From NCBI GenBank assembly GCA_918026815.1, contig CAKJVC010000107.1:248001-312000 (forward strand): 64,000 bases of DNA, given 5' to 3'. A program made the position numbers and the translations under genes. Source of the stretch: Chalara sp. BL73 (lineage: Eukaryota; Ascomycota; Leotiomycetes; Helotiales). Shown in pieces: positions 52,356 through 62,625 of the stretch. Under the pieces are notes generated by a model. That model was not told the origin of the DNA. It saw only the letters and a program-made list of their open reading frames with translations, and ran no database searches. Positions within the stretch are counted from its first letter, which is position 1; the number at the start of each line of letters is the position of its first letter.

Positions 52356-55300
52356 TCAATGGCTGACGACATCCCTAATACTCCATCTCCAGTCCACATC
52401 ACCTCCCCGCTCTAGATCACGTCCTGCGCCTACCCACTTCTCGCACTTTCTCCTCCACCTTTCTTCTTCTTCTCTCTGCCTCCGCACGAACTCGGGGCCG
52501 ACATCAAACTCCTCGCCCACTAACCAATCATCCTTTAAACCCTCACTTTTGCGACCACCAACACTCTCATCCTTCTTCTCGTCCTCTAGATCTGGAACGT
52601 CTTTGAAAACATCTTCCTCGTCATCAAATGCATCGAAGCCGTCCATAGTATCTCCTCCTTCACTCTTGCCTGACTTCTGCGAAGAGGCAGGCATTTTGAG
52701 CCAGCACATGCGTTGAGGATCAAATACCATGCCGCCAACGACCTGAACATTTTGGGAAGAATTAATGTTGGTGATGAGTGCGGGTCGAGGAGTTGTGTTT
52801 TCCTTTTCACGATATTGGGATGGGTGGTCCTTCTCACGAATCATGTGGGAGGGTATTGAGGCGGTGGATATTGATGGCGACGATGCCGGTGCATCGAAAA
52901 TGTCCACTTCGTTCTCGTTTCCTTCCCACCTGTAGGTGTATGGATTATAATACATGCCTTTGAGGGCTGGGATAATTAGTTTGAGGTTGCAAGATTTTAG
53001 ATGAGGATGCACTTACACTTAGGGTTGTTAAGGCTGCCCAGCGGTTTGATCAGCTGGGGCTTTTGCGGCGGACCTTTTGGCTTCTTGGATCTTACAGAAC
53101 CACCAGAATTAAGCCCAGTGTTCGCGGATAATTTAGACTTCCATTGGTTAGTGAGAGCTGCAAGTGGTGCGCCCCCAGAAGGTGCTCGATTCGTTATAGT
53201 CTGTTCCCTTGCCATACGACTTGCGTTGGTATCTCGTGCAAATCGAGGTAAGTCGGGACGAGCTGGTGAGAAAGGAGCTGGAGTGGTCGTGCGCGTTGGA
53301 AGGATCTCCTGGTGAATTTTATTCCGCAACGATGATTGCTTGGGTGGTCCACGGCCAACTGGCTCTTTAATAAACTTCTGTTCATGATCTCGAGATGTCG
53401 GTAGGTCATCAAAAGCATCGAGCTCGTTTCCATCACCGAAATGCCTTCGCCTTACAGGTTTAGTCATCTGTCGCTTTGCTGCAGCTTCGCGGGCCAGTGC
53501 TTCTGCACCGCGAGCGTTTCGTCGAGGACTGGGTGATCTCATCGTCGTTCTCGAGACGGCCCTAGACGAGGGGCGAAACTCCGTGCTGGCATTAGAAGAC
53601 TCGGAATCATGTCTCCGGAAGTGACGGGAAGAGGAGGATTTAATGGTAACATGGTGCGATTGTGAGGAAGAGTTCCCCGCTGGCAAAAACGGAAGAGGGT
53701 TCCTCCTAGCATGAGACATGCTCGATTCAGCTCCAGAGCGATCCCTCTCGACTGGCGTCTTGGGCCGAGACATGGCTGCTCTACTGCTGGTCTCCGTGCG
53801 GGACGGTGGTCTTTCATATCTAGGTGCTGTTGGCTTGTTAGGGGATTGAGTGTATGGTTTGATGGTTGGCATCGACCTCTTTAGCTTCAACAGTTGAGAG
53901 TTGGTGGTTGTCGGTTCATTGCGAAGCGCATTAAAAGACGACTTATTACCGAGATCTCGTCGGCGTGGAGTTGACGGTGGGAGTGAGTGTATAGAAGATG
54001 GTGTTGTAGGCGTATGGACACTACTGATTGATGATTGTGCCGAATGACCGAGCCGCGACTGAGATCTGCGAGTTCGTGCTGCAATTGGTCCGCCACTCTC
54101 TGAGACAGGTGCGAGTTGTGATGGTATTCGTTCATGGCCACCTAAGGGTCGAGGAAGTCGCGATCCCGGGATCAGAGTAGGCTTATTGCTAAATGTCAAG
54201 GAGACAGCAGTCTTTGGCCGAGTTGGGCTTGGTTGACGAACAGTCTTGATTTTCACATTGCGATTGAGATTGAGTTTCTTGGAGCTGAATACATCTCCAT
54301 CTCCAATCTCTAAGCCTGATAGGAAATCGTCTTGATCCTTTTTGTCAGTCACATTGACAGGTGGTGGTTTCTGACTAGTCAAGTGATCTGGTGATCGATC
54401 TTCTTTCCTTCGCTTAAGAATTTCTTCGAAATTAAGAGGACCCTCTGGAAGCACAAGCCCGTCTAAGCCTTCGTCTTCACTCTCTATGGTGAGCGAGCTA
54501 GCAACGCTGGGACTGAGAGCAGAGACGCTCGAGCTCCGGTTGGAGCGACCATCTCTTCTTGTTCCTCCGAATCTCGTGCCTAGGCTACCCTCACCCCACT
54601 CGTCGAATTCATCTTGGGCATTGATAGGCGTCTTTGGGATATCTTTGCGGGCGGATAAACGGAGAGGCCTACCATCAGTGGGCAGCTGAAGGTCCTTTTC
54701 AAAGTCGTCCTCTGCTTCAGTTGAGTCTTGATTCTTTTGCGGAGTCGGCGGCGTGACAAGTGGCAAGAGCTTGGGTACTTGACGGCTTTTTGGTACCTTG
54801 ATTGTAGCTCCTCCATCGCCGAACATGTCGTCGTCCTCCTCATCGTCGCGGAAACGCTCCAGTAAATTGGAAGCCGCAACCTTTGGCTTCAGGGTTTTTG
54901 GACTGGACGTGAACTTTGGCGCCGGCTGTAGCCCTTTTGCGGGACTGCTCTGCAGGGAGCCTGGGCCACTAACTTGCCGCAGCGCATCTGGGAATTTTGA
55001 TGCATCCGGTTGCTTTAATTGTAATCCGGCATCCCCAGCTGTCGACAAATCCAAATCGCCGTCATCCCAATCATCTTGGATAATCTTTTTGAGCCTCCTT
55101 CCTCCCAATCTCTTGATCGTACCTCCCGTAAGCGCTGACGAGGGCACATTCTGTGGTATGGGAATACCTGCTCTTGCTGCTGTAGCAATTGCATCTATTG
55201 TTGATCTCTCATCGTCTCCCGGCAGATGAACATGCCTGTCTTCGTCTCCATGATTCGAATCGAATGATCGTCCTGATAACCTCGACGAAACAGAATCTCT

Positions 55301-55447
55301 GTGGTGTGATCCAAGTGCGGTGGTTGCCAGTGACGCGCTTCGAAATGTCAATTCGTCCCCTCCAATATCCAGATCGTCGTCATCCCAGTTCTCAATCTCA
55401 TCCTCCAACACCACCGCCTTGCGCGGTTTCAGTGTCAGTTGATCCAT
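52356..55447 (-). CDS. byr4: Byr4/Bfa1-type regulator of septation/mitotic exit
   Basis: Exons 55447-53017 and 52957-52356 give 1010 residues. Homologues (S. pombe Byr4, yeast Bfa1) form with Cdc16/Bub2 the two-part GAP for the Spg1/Tem1 GTPase at the spindle pole body, restraining the septation initiation network. Seen: an acidic N-terminus (VLEDEIENWDDDDLDI) and a repeat-like IIQDDWDDGDLDL; long Ser/Pro/Arg-rich disordered middle; near the C-terminus the conserved paired motifs LNNPKCMYYNPYTYRWEGNE (across the intron) and VVGGMVFDPQRMCWLKM, followed by an acidic EFVRRQREEEERWRRKCEKW. The gtaagt donor and caaag acceptor recreate a Cys codon (KCMYYNP). The gene is divergent from the XRCC4 gene. 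Confidence 0.9.
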
Positions 55448-56211
55448 TCCTGATTATATTTGTGTAGCAAACGAAGGTAAGGGTACAGCGTGTATCGTGG
55501 TTTTTTTACAGATCAAATTCGACCCAAGCTAGTCCGTCGCTTTGCTTTACTTCTTCCGGGGCGATCGCACTAATACTGAGGTCGTTGAGTCATCATCATA
55601 CAGTCGTGACAATCATATAGTATTAGTAGAGGTGCTATTATTTGGTGTGTGTTTGAATTTGTGTTTTTTTTCCTTGCTGGTGGGTTATTGATGGTATGCG
55701 CGTCCTTCCGTTTGCTGCTTTCCCTCCCACCACAAGCAAGCAAGCACAATGGCTCCTGAGATGTCGTGCAGGTTGTCGAAAACCCTACGGTTGAGATTTC
55801 TCTTTCTCTTTTTTTTTTCGGAAGCGGAAAATGCAGGCGGGTCGTTTGTTGGTTGTTGGGTGGTTACGTTGGAGGCTGGTTGATGATGATCAGAGGTGGC
55901 TGGAAGGTGGATGAGATGCCGCTCCCCCCCCCAAATTGAATTTTTACCGAAACCTGTCAGCTTCCCCCCCAGCAGAGCCGCAATCACCAACACGAACCAG
56001 ACACGTCCATGTCGCGTAGATTTCTGCCAATTCATTCAAATCATCCAACATACCTGGTATTGCCTCACACCCTACTTTTCCAGCTTCTAGTCTCAATTCC
56101 TTACAATTTACGACTTACGATGCGCACAATGGATCCCTACTGAAGTCCTGCAATCTCATTTTTCCAATCTGGCCCACGTCATTTATTAGGCCAAAGCCGG
56201 GGTCACAGACC
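55448..56211. promoter_or_regulatory. Divergent promoter region, byr4 / XRCC4
   Basis: About 760 bases between divergent starts, with T-rich and C-rich homopolymer stretches near 55500-55510, 55660-55675 and 55925-55935. No gene seen. Confidence 0.4.
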
Positions 56212-57451
56212 ATGGCAGCGACCGTTCTTAGGCTTCCCCGCGTTGATGCTCCCGAGGATGAATCCGACTTTGTGCTCTTAAATGTCACCTCCACTGGGAA
56301 ACATGCGCTGGATCTGAAGCTCATTGGTACAGAGAACCAGCGTGTCTTCTCCGTTTCAAGTAGGTTGTCGAGATGATCGACCCGGCGGCCCAACCCATGC
56401 CTCGTAATTTTATGCGTTACGATTCTAATTAGATATGGCGCAGTTAAGCACAAGGAAGTTTCTTCCTTCCGCACGGAGAAGTTCACCGGCTCGGAAGATC
56501 AGTTTGAGAAGATTCTATCCGGAATTTTCCTTAGAGCGGATATAGAAACCGACCAAACACAAGGTATTGAGGCTATTGCAAAAGTCACGGAGCGAAAACC
56601 TGCCGGGGAAAAGAAGAACAGGCCGTTTCTCAATATTACCATCCAGCGGCGTATAGAAGGAATTACGGTATTATTAGCTTTACATCTTATCATGTGTCAG
56701 CGCTAATATCTTGTAGCAAAAATATGCAGAGATCGAACTGCCCCGAGACAAATCCGCAGAACTGGACATTTTTGATTGGTGTGCTATCGCGGTCGAATCC
56801 CAGGATGAAGTGAAGAAGGAATTGCACAAGTTAAAGACCCAATTGCGGAACAAGGAAGAGGAGACGAATAAACTTAACGAGGCTCTCGCGGATTTAGTAA
56901 AAGTCAAGAATGCTCACGAAAACGAATTGATCGAGAAATTCTCCTTACTGCTCAATGAAAAGAAATTGAAGATACGAGACCAACAGAGATTGCTTGCGAG
57001 CGCTACCGTAGACCCAGAGAAACTTGCAGCAGTTGAGCAAAGCCGGTCCGAACATCGTTCTCCAGGTCCTTCCAGAGCTGGCAAAAGAAAGGGAGCGGTC
57101 AAGGAAGAGGATGATGAGTCAGACGATGGCTTCGAGAAAATGGAAGTGGATGCAAAGTCAGACTCTGGTGGCGAAGAACCTCCAGAGACACCTGACCAGT
57201 CGACAGCGGACGAGGACTCAGGCAATATTCAGCCCGTCAAACAGAAAATAGGGCGGATTGGGAAACCCAAACAAGCGAGAGCCAAGTCGCCAGTAATCGC
57301 TCCGTCAGAAACACCCGCTGAGGAGGATCTGGCAACCAAGGCTCTTCCTCCAAGACGAGAACTACCTTTTGCAAGGAAAAAGGCTCCAGAGAAGCCTATG
57401 GAAAAGTCCGAAGCAGAGACCTCAGAAACGGAGTCTGATGATGAATTATGA
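56212..57451 (+). CDS. XRCC4: XRCC4/Lif1-type non-homologous end-joining protein
   Basis: Partner of DNA ligase IV in double-strand break repair, nuclear. Exons 56212-56359, 56444-56667, 56717-57451 give 368 residues. Seen: an N-terminal beta-rich head (VLRLPRVDAPEDESDFVLLNVTS, LDLKLIGTEN, FSVSIKHKEVSSFR, NITIQRRIEGITQKYAEIEL) followed by a long coiled coil (ESQDEVKKELHKLKTQLRNK... to NEKKLKIRDQQR) and a Ser/Glu/Lys-rich tail with SDDGFEKMEVD, the head-stalk-tail plan of XRCC4. The acceptor at 56441-56443 was chosen over an upstream tag because it restores SIKHKEV. Motif-level recognition rather than alignment, so the assignment is good but not certain; a related XLF-type protein is less likely because of the ligase-binding coiled coil length. 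Confidence 0.8.
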
Positions 57452-58584
57452 TTACTACCTATGTTACGATACCAATGAAAGCATGCGATACCCTGAAGCC
57501 TAAGTGGAACTTCCTATGTATCACTTTGGAAATCAAATAAAAACAAATCTCAATAGCTCGAACTCGCAACAAGTTTTTTTTTTTTTTTGGTTATTTTTTA
57601 AGATATGCGCAGCCGTAAAGAGCGTGTCAAAAATTTCAGGTATTCCTGCTCTGGATAGCTGCATACCATAATCGTCATAGCCGATGCCAATTTGGAGGCA
57701 TTTATCGTTACCCTCGTTCTAGCTTCATTGTAGTAATAGTGATGTGAAAAGAGGCACAGCATATGGACCAAGCACCTAAAATATATCATGTAGTGTTTAA
57801 AGTTCCAGTTTTCGTGTTGTCTCGCATCGCAGATGCTTGGTGTGCTATGTTCACGCGATCCTCGATTTTCACATGCTCCAACAGCGCGACGGTTACATGG
57901 TTATCTACATCATCCTCGATCGCAAAGCATATTATCTCTATGCCTGGTGGGCTGTATTCTAGTAATGGTTGCGTCGGTAGAAAGTAAGTACCATGAAAGT
58001 CTCAGGTTGATATGCTTACCTACAAATATTAAGTCCATTCTTGTTTACGATCAACCTTCTATAGTTTGAGTTCCAGGTTCAGGAGACGCATTGTACGTGC
58101 ATGGCTTGATCTCGTTCATAGCAGTGGAGATATCCTGAACCCCAGCGCTTCCAGGTATTTGGATCCGATACCATAGGGTATGCGCAGCCATATAATCATT
58201 CCGCTTGACCGGTGTATTGGTAATCGTTTGGTAGGATTCAGATTTATATACCTCCCATGACCGCCTATTTTGCCTGAAATCTCCATTCCACGATACAAAG
58301 CAAGTGACGACTTCAAGTCCTTATTCCAGCCTATAAAGCTGCATAATGGTCGTTACACAAGACTCAAGCCTCGCTGGTGGCTGCGTCCAGGCTACAACTG
58401 TTTGCCTTATTATCAACTCATCTAATTGGTCTCTGTTTTTCCATCCCTTGGCAGCCTGCCTTCTTCATATATCCTCAAAGCAATTCTTAACTGTCTTGTA
58501 TCAAATTTATGTCAACAAAAGGCTATCAACATCGAAGTTCAAGCAGGGCTCTACGTTTTCAATGGTGCTCCTAGCAATACAGAG
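57452..58584. other. Intergenic before the HET gene
   Basis: T run near 57575-57590 after the XRCC4 gene; small open frames only. The HET open frame extends upstream in this region to 58426 but without HET-like sequence. Confidence 0.45.
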
Positions 58585-60297
58585 ATGGCCACCTTCGCAT
58601 ATACGGCTCTCGATCTCGCAGGGCCTACATTTCGGCTCATTCGCCTTCTTTCAGGTTACTCTTTTGATATGATCGAATGCGAGATGATTGAGGCACGACT
58701 TGAAGGTTTAGGCAATACGATTTCCTACGAAGCTCTATCGTACACTTGGGGCGAGGGAGGCAAGAATAAGTGTATTGAAGTAAATGGCTGTTCTTTTTCG
58801 GTGACTGCAAACCTTCACCTAGCTTTACAGCATCTTCGGTGTCGAAGTTCCGATCGACTTCTGTGGGTTGATGCGGTATGCATTAACCAGTATGATCCAA
58901 CTGAGAGAGGGCATCAGGTCAAACAAATGAGATATATATATCAGGAGGCAGAACGAGTTCTCATTTGGCTTGGGCCAGCTACTGATGATACCGACGCTGC
59001 GATGATTGCCATGATGGACTTGCAGCAAAGATCGCTGAGAGGCAATAATAATTGGAGTCAACTTGCTGATATTTGGTTGGATGCATACCTGACACACTCT
59101 AACATAATCCTCAAAACCAAGCGGACGCTTGGCGCGCAAGAGCTTATATATCGACCGTGGTTCAGGAGAGTATGGATTTTACAAGAAGTCGCTAATGCTC
59201 GCTCCGCCCTTATTCTTTGTGGTCACCAGTCTGTGTCAGCACGCATTTTTTCCCTTGCAATGCCGTTGCTCCTGAAAAACGCCATAGATAGTCATTGCCG
59301 GGCTGTTTTGGACATTATGCCTGGGGTTTCACGGACAGAGTCTTGGTGGAGTCGAGAACGCAGCCTAGGAACGCTATTGTTGAAGTTTAACATGAGCAGA
59401 GCAAGTGATCCGAGAGACATGGTCTTCGCTCTTTTAGGCATGTCCTCGGATGCTCCAGATGACCCATTAGTCCAAGCGAACTATAACAAGACTTTGGGCG
59501 AGGTCACAAGGGATACTGTCATGTTCCTGCTGCCTTATGAAACTCGGGATCTATTGTTGGACTCATTGAAGACAAGGTTCCTCTATTGGAATTTGCAGGA
59601 TTTCTTTGAACAGCTCAATTCAATGAATTCATATAAAATCCAGGAAGCAACTGAAGCAGAAGATACTATTGCTACCAAGGCCTTTATTATTCAAGGCACT
59701 ATGAGTGCTCAAATAGGACGAAACGAATGGGAAACACTGCTTTCTTTGGCTCACAAAAAACGAGACCATGTCCTCGTCGAATGTTTGTGTGAGGCGAGTG
59801 GCATCAAATTAAGCACGATAAGTAATTATAAACGGCTACTGCGATTAGCAGCGATGGAAAATTTCATCTACCAGTCGCAAAGCAAGACTCAGGTAACTGG
59901 AGAGGCTCTTCGAGAGCGCTTGGAACAAGGCTATTTAGATACAGTGTCCAAGGATGCTGATGGACAACCCCTTTTTTCGTGCTCAATTGAAACTGAGGAC
60001 ACTGTCATTATAAACTCAATGCTACAGGTGCCAGGCATAGATGTGAATCCTGAGGACAGAAATGAGAGAACCACACTGTTATATCTTGCTGAAGTGGGTA
60101 ATCGTCCGCATCTTATAATTGCCATCCTGGGGCGAGAGGATGCCAACATAAATTCGCAAGATAATAAATGGCGTAATAGAGCATTGTCATATGCTGCTGC
60201 CTCAAGCCGGGTATCGAAAGCGACGCAGTGGTATTATTTGCCTGATAGCAGCGAGGGCTATCCACCAGCGATTGCAGGAATTGAGTGGCCATTTTGA
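58585..60297 (+). CDS. HET-domain protein with C-terminal ankyrin-like tail
   Basis: 570 residues from the ATG of MATFAYTALDL, which matches where HET proteins begin; the open frame runs 53 codons further upstream (to 58426). HET domains act in heterokaryon incompatibility cell death. Seen: ISYEALSYTWGE, HLALQHLRCRSSDRLLWVDAVCINQ, QMRYIYQEAERVLIWLG, the later YRPWFRRVWILQEVANA and SDPRDMVFALLGMSSDA, all complete. After about residue 490 the sequence turns ankyrin-like (VNPEDRNERTTLLYLAEVGN, NINSQDNKWRNRALSYAAASS) but then derails into a short unrelated tail ending GIEWPF, where repeats would be expected. Related ankyrin and tail sequences lie downstream in broken form. The HET part appears intact, while the ankyrin part has probably been cut off by frameshift or rearrangement. 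No introns needed. Confidence 0.85.
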   Translation: MATFAYTALDLAGPTFRLIRLLSGYSFDMIECEMIEARLEGLGNTISYEALSYTWGEGGKNKCIEVNGCSFSVTANLHLALQHLRCRSSDRLLWVDAVCINQYDPTERGHQVKQMRYIYQEAERVLIWLGPATDDTDAAMIAMMDLQQRSLRGNNNWSQLADIWLDAYLTHSNIILKTKRTLGAQELIYRPWFRRVWILQEVANARSALILCGHQSVSARIFSLAMPLLLKNAIDSHCRAVLDIMPGVSRTESWWSRERSLGTLLLKFNMSRASDPRDMVFALLGMSSDAPDDPLVQANYNKTLGEVTRDTVMFLLPYETRDLLLDSLKTRFLYWNLQDFFEQLNSMNSYKIQEATEAEDTIATKAFIIQGTMSAQIGRNEWETLLSLAHKKRDHVLVECLCEASGIKLSTISNYKRLLRLAAMENFIYQSQSKTQVTGEALRERLEQGYLDTVSKDADGQPLFSCSIETEDTVIINSMLQVPGIDVNPEDRNERTTLLYLAEVGNRPHLIIAILGREDANINSQDNKWRNRALSYAAASSRVSKATQWYYLPDSSEGYPPAIAGIEWPF

Positions 60298-60561
60298 TTA
60301 TGTCTCACTTGTCGTTGCAACACCAATTTTTTTTAATAAACAAAAATAAAACCCCATTTTAACTTCAACGCTTATATAATGGCAAGTTTTATTAGTAGAC
60401 CTTTGACTCATCGTGCATAGCACTTGTTGGAAAGCGCGAAGAAAGAAATACAATCAACAGATTCAAATTCTCTAACTTGTACAACGAAGTCATTTAGTGG
60501 CTGTTGCACCTGCAAGTGATGACATAATCAAAATGACCATTCAATTCCTGCAACCACTGGT
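60264..60561. repeat. Imperfect inverted repeat, arms about 60 bases
   Basis: Bases 60264-60322 and the reverse complement of 60502-60561 are about 85 percent alike by eye: both contain ttgcaggaattga, tcattttgattatgt or ccattttgattatgt, and cacttg...tgcaaca; most differences are transitions. The arms encode related ends (HQRLQELSGHFDYV and HQWLQELNGHFDYV), the second on the minus strand. The spacer is about 180 bases. Confidence 0.8.
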
Positions 60562-60623
60562 GATCTGAGTCGTCGGGCTCCATCCGATGGGTCTTCAGAA
60601 ATGTATTAAGATGGGAAGAAACG

Positions 60624-61034
60624 TTGAGCTTCCTGCTTCATCATGATGAGATCGACGTAAACCTTGCTGATAATGAAGGGAAAACGCCTTTAATATGGGC
60701 AATAACTTCGGGTAATTCTAATTATGCTCAAATGCTGCTTAGGCATAAGAGCATTGATGTGAACCAAAGGGACATCTATCGCAGTAGCCCACTGTTGTGC
60801 GCCTTAAAGATGGGTGTAGCTTGTGGTCAAGTAGAAAACCACGCCGACTTCAAGGAAATTCTAGATGCTTTGCTCAGAGCCAATGACATTGATGTAAACT
60901 TGAAGGATATATGTGAGGACACGGTGTTTCTTTGGGCACCCCCAAATACCTATTGGGGAAATTTCGAGATTTTGGAGTTCCAGGGCCTCATAGAAGTTCT
61001 TCTCTCCTCCTCGGAGTCGATTTCCGGTCTATAA
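60624..61034 (+). pseudogene. Orphan ankyrin-repeat fragment
   Basis: An open frame of 136 codons without a clear start context. Seen: LLHHDEIDVNLADNEGKTPLIWAITSGN, MLLRHKSIDVNQRDIYRSSPLLCALKMG and LLRANDIDVNLKD: at least three ankyrin repeats, of the same kind as those expected after the upstream HET gene. It is probably the displaced rear part of that gene or a duplicate. The minus strand of 60950-61230 also reads as coherent protein (YYHEVSSFVAEHPLWLLRSD), so two sequences of opposite orientation meet here; I cannot assign it. I treat both as relics. Confidence 0.65.
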
Positions 61035-61892
61035 ATATCGATGTGCTCAACGCCTTTGTCATTGATACACAATGCGGAGGCATGGCTTTCCGCTGAGAGT
61101 ACATCATCACTGCGAAGCAACCACAGAGGGTGTTCAGCTACGAAAGATGACACTTCGTGGTAGTATGTGCGCTCTCCTAGAAAGGCTCGAGCTTGAGAGA
61201 AGCAAGCGGTCACTTGCACAAACGTGAAGACAATGGAAACTGTGGGAGCGAATTCAACAAGTTAATGAGTAATCGACCACGGGTGGAATACAACGACTCA
61301 TACATACCTATATTCCAGCCCCGTATATCATAGCATCCAATAGGTTTCGGTTTCTTGACGGAGGATTTTCTCCGGGAGGAGAATTTAACGTTCAGTTGAA
61401 ACTTATTACTGGTGAGTAACAATCTGACACAGTATTTAAAAAAGAATATGAGAGGAGGCTGGCCCCGATTATTGTTGGTACAGGCACTCTTATACATCTT
61501 CTGCTTGTTTGCCTTGATATTATCTAAATTTAGTTGCCTTGCATAAAGCCAGCAACAAATGGCTCGGTTCTGTTTTTATTCTTGAAATTTTGGCACACGT
61601 TCTTTAAACTTTTATTTCTAGTAGCTTGGACATCTGAGTGGTGTGAACTTATACCAAGATCAACATTGACAAACTTGATTATAAAAATCTAGACAACGAA
61701 GACTTCTTTCCTGATCTAACGCTGTTGATGTGAGTTCTTATCCACGAGCGTGTTACGAAAATTCCTATGATCACTCCATTTTTATGAGAGAAGCAATCAA
61801 AGATAAAGAAAAACTCGAGATACCCCTGAAGAACGGCGTAAAGGTCAACTAGCGGGCAATCAAAATGTGCCTTATAGCATCAAACGAAGCTT

Positions 61893-62267
61893 GATCAGGT
61901 TGGCAATTATAGTGGAGCAACCTTCGCCGAAAAAGGCCAAACCAAGGAACAAATGAAGATTATGGAATATTTAGTCACTGAAAAAGGCTTCGATGTCAAC
62001 AAGGCCGAGTTTGAAGACGAAGGAGAGTTTTCCAAGCTGTACTTAGACAGGATGTACGGGACACCTTTGCACTAAGCGGCTGTGGCCGGCTGGGCAGAAG
62101 GGTTAGAGTACTTGTTGCGCAACGGCGCGGACAAGACGAAGTTGGGATATTGCTTTACGACGGGACAGCACTGGGGGGCGGCGCCTGAGTGGCAGATGCT
62201 GCATGAGGTGGAACAGGGCAATTGGAATGAGAGGGCGAGAGAACTACTGATGGGCAAGCCTGCTTGA
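61893..62267 (+). pseudogene. Ankyrin-repeat gene tail with a nonsense codon
   Basis: One frame reads QTKEQMKIMEYLVTEKG, then MYGTPLH followed by TAA at 62072-62074, then AAVAGWAEGLEYLLRNGADK in the same frame, ending at a stop at 62265-62267. The ankyrin consensus TPLHxAAxxG places an amino acid, often Tyr, exactly at the TAA, so it is a nonsense mutation rather than a gene end. The sequence after it is an ordinary terminal repeat and tail (ARELLMGKPA). Sequence from about 61035 to 61892 contains no continuous frame that I could join to it. Confidence 0.75.
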
Positions 62268-62625
62268 TATGGTATGAGAGGGTTTGTAATGCCCAATTAC
62301 TAGCAAATTGGCGTTGAGAGTCCTTCGGAATCCTTTGCTGAGACTTATGTAGACTTGAATATGATTCTCTTTCCGTATATAGACGGCTTGTGGTATCTCC
62401 ATTGAAATGTTGAAAGCAGTGAAAGAACAAGACGACTCAGTGACGGCACCGCTATAGCTGTAAGCAAACGTAAATTGGAGGGTGGATAGTCTCTTCAAAA
62501 TATGATAAGTAATGCGGTGAGAAGGCAGAGGCTAGAACACCAGAATAGCATGTACATCACAAATATTTCCACTTTGTGTCATCCGAGTTCCAAATGACTT
62601 CATATTTCAACTTCGCTTTCACTAT
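62268..62625. other. Intergenic, 3' flank of NOP2
   Basis: Short AT-rich stretch between the ankyrin relic and the NOP2 stop. No gene seen. Confidence 0.5.

Noticed and set aside
54798..55229. 143-codon open frame antisense to byr4
   Set aside because: Antisense shadow of a low-complexity region.
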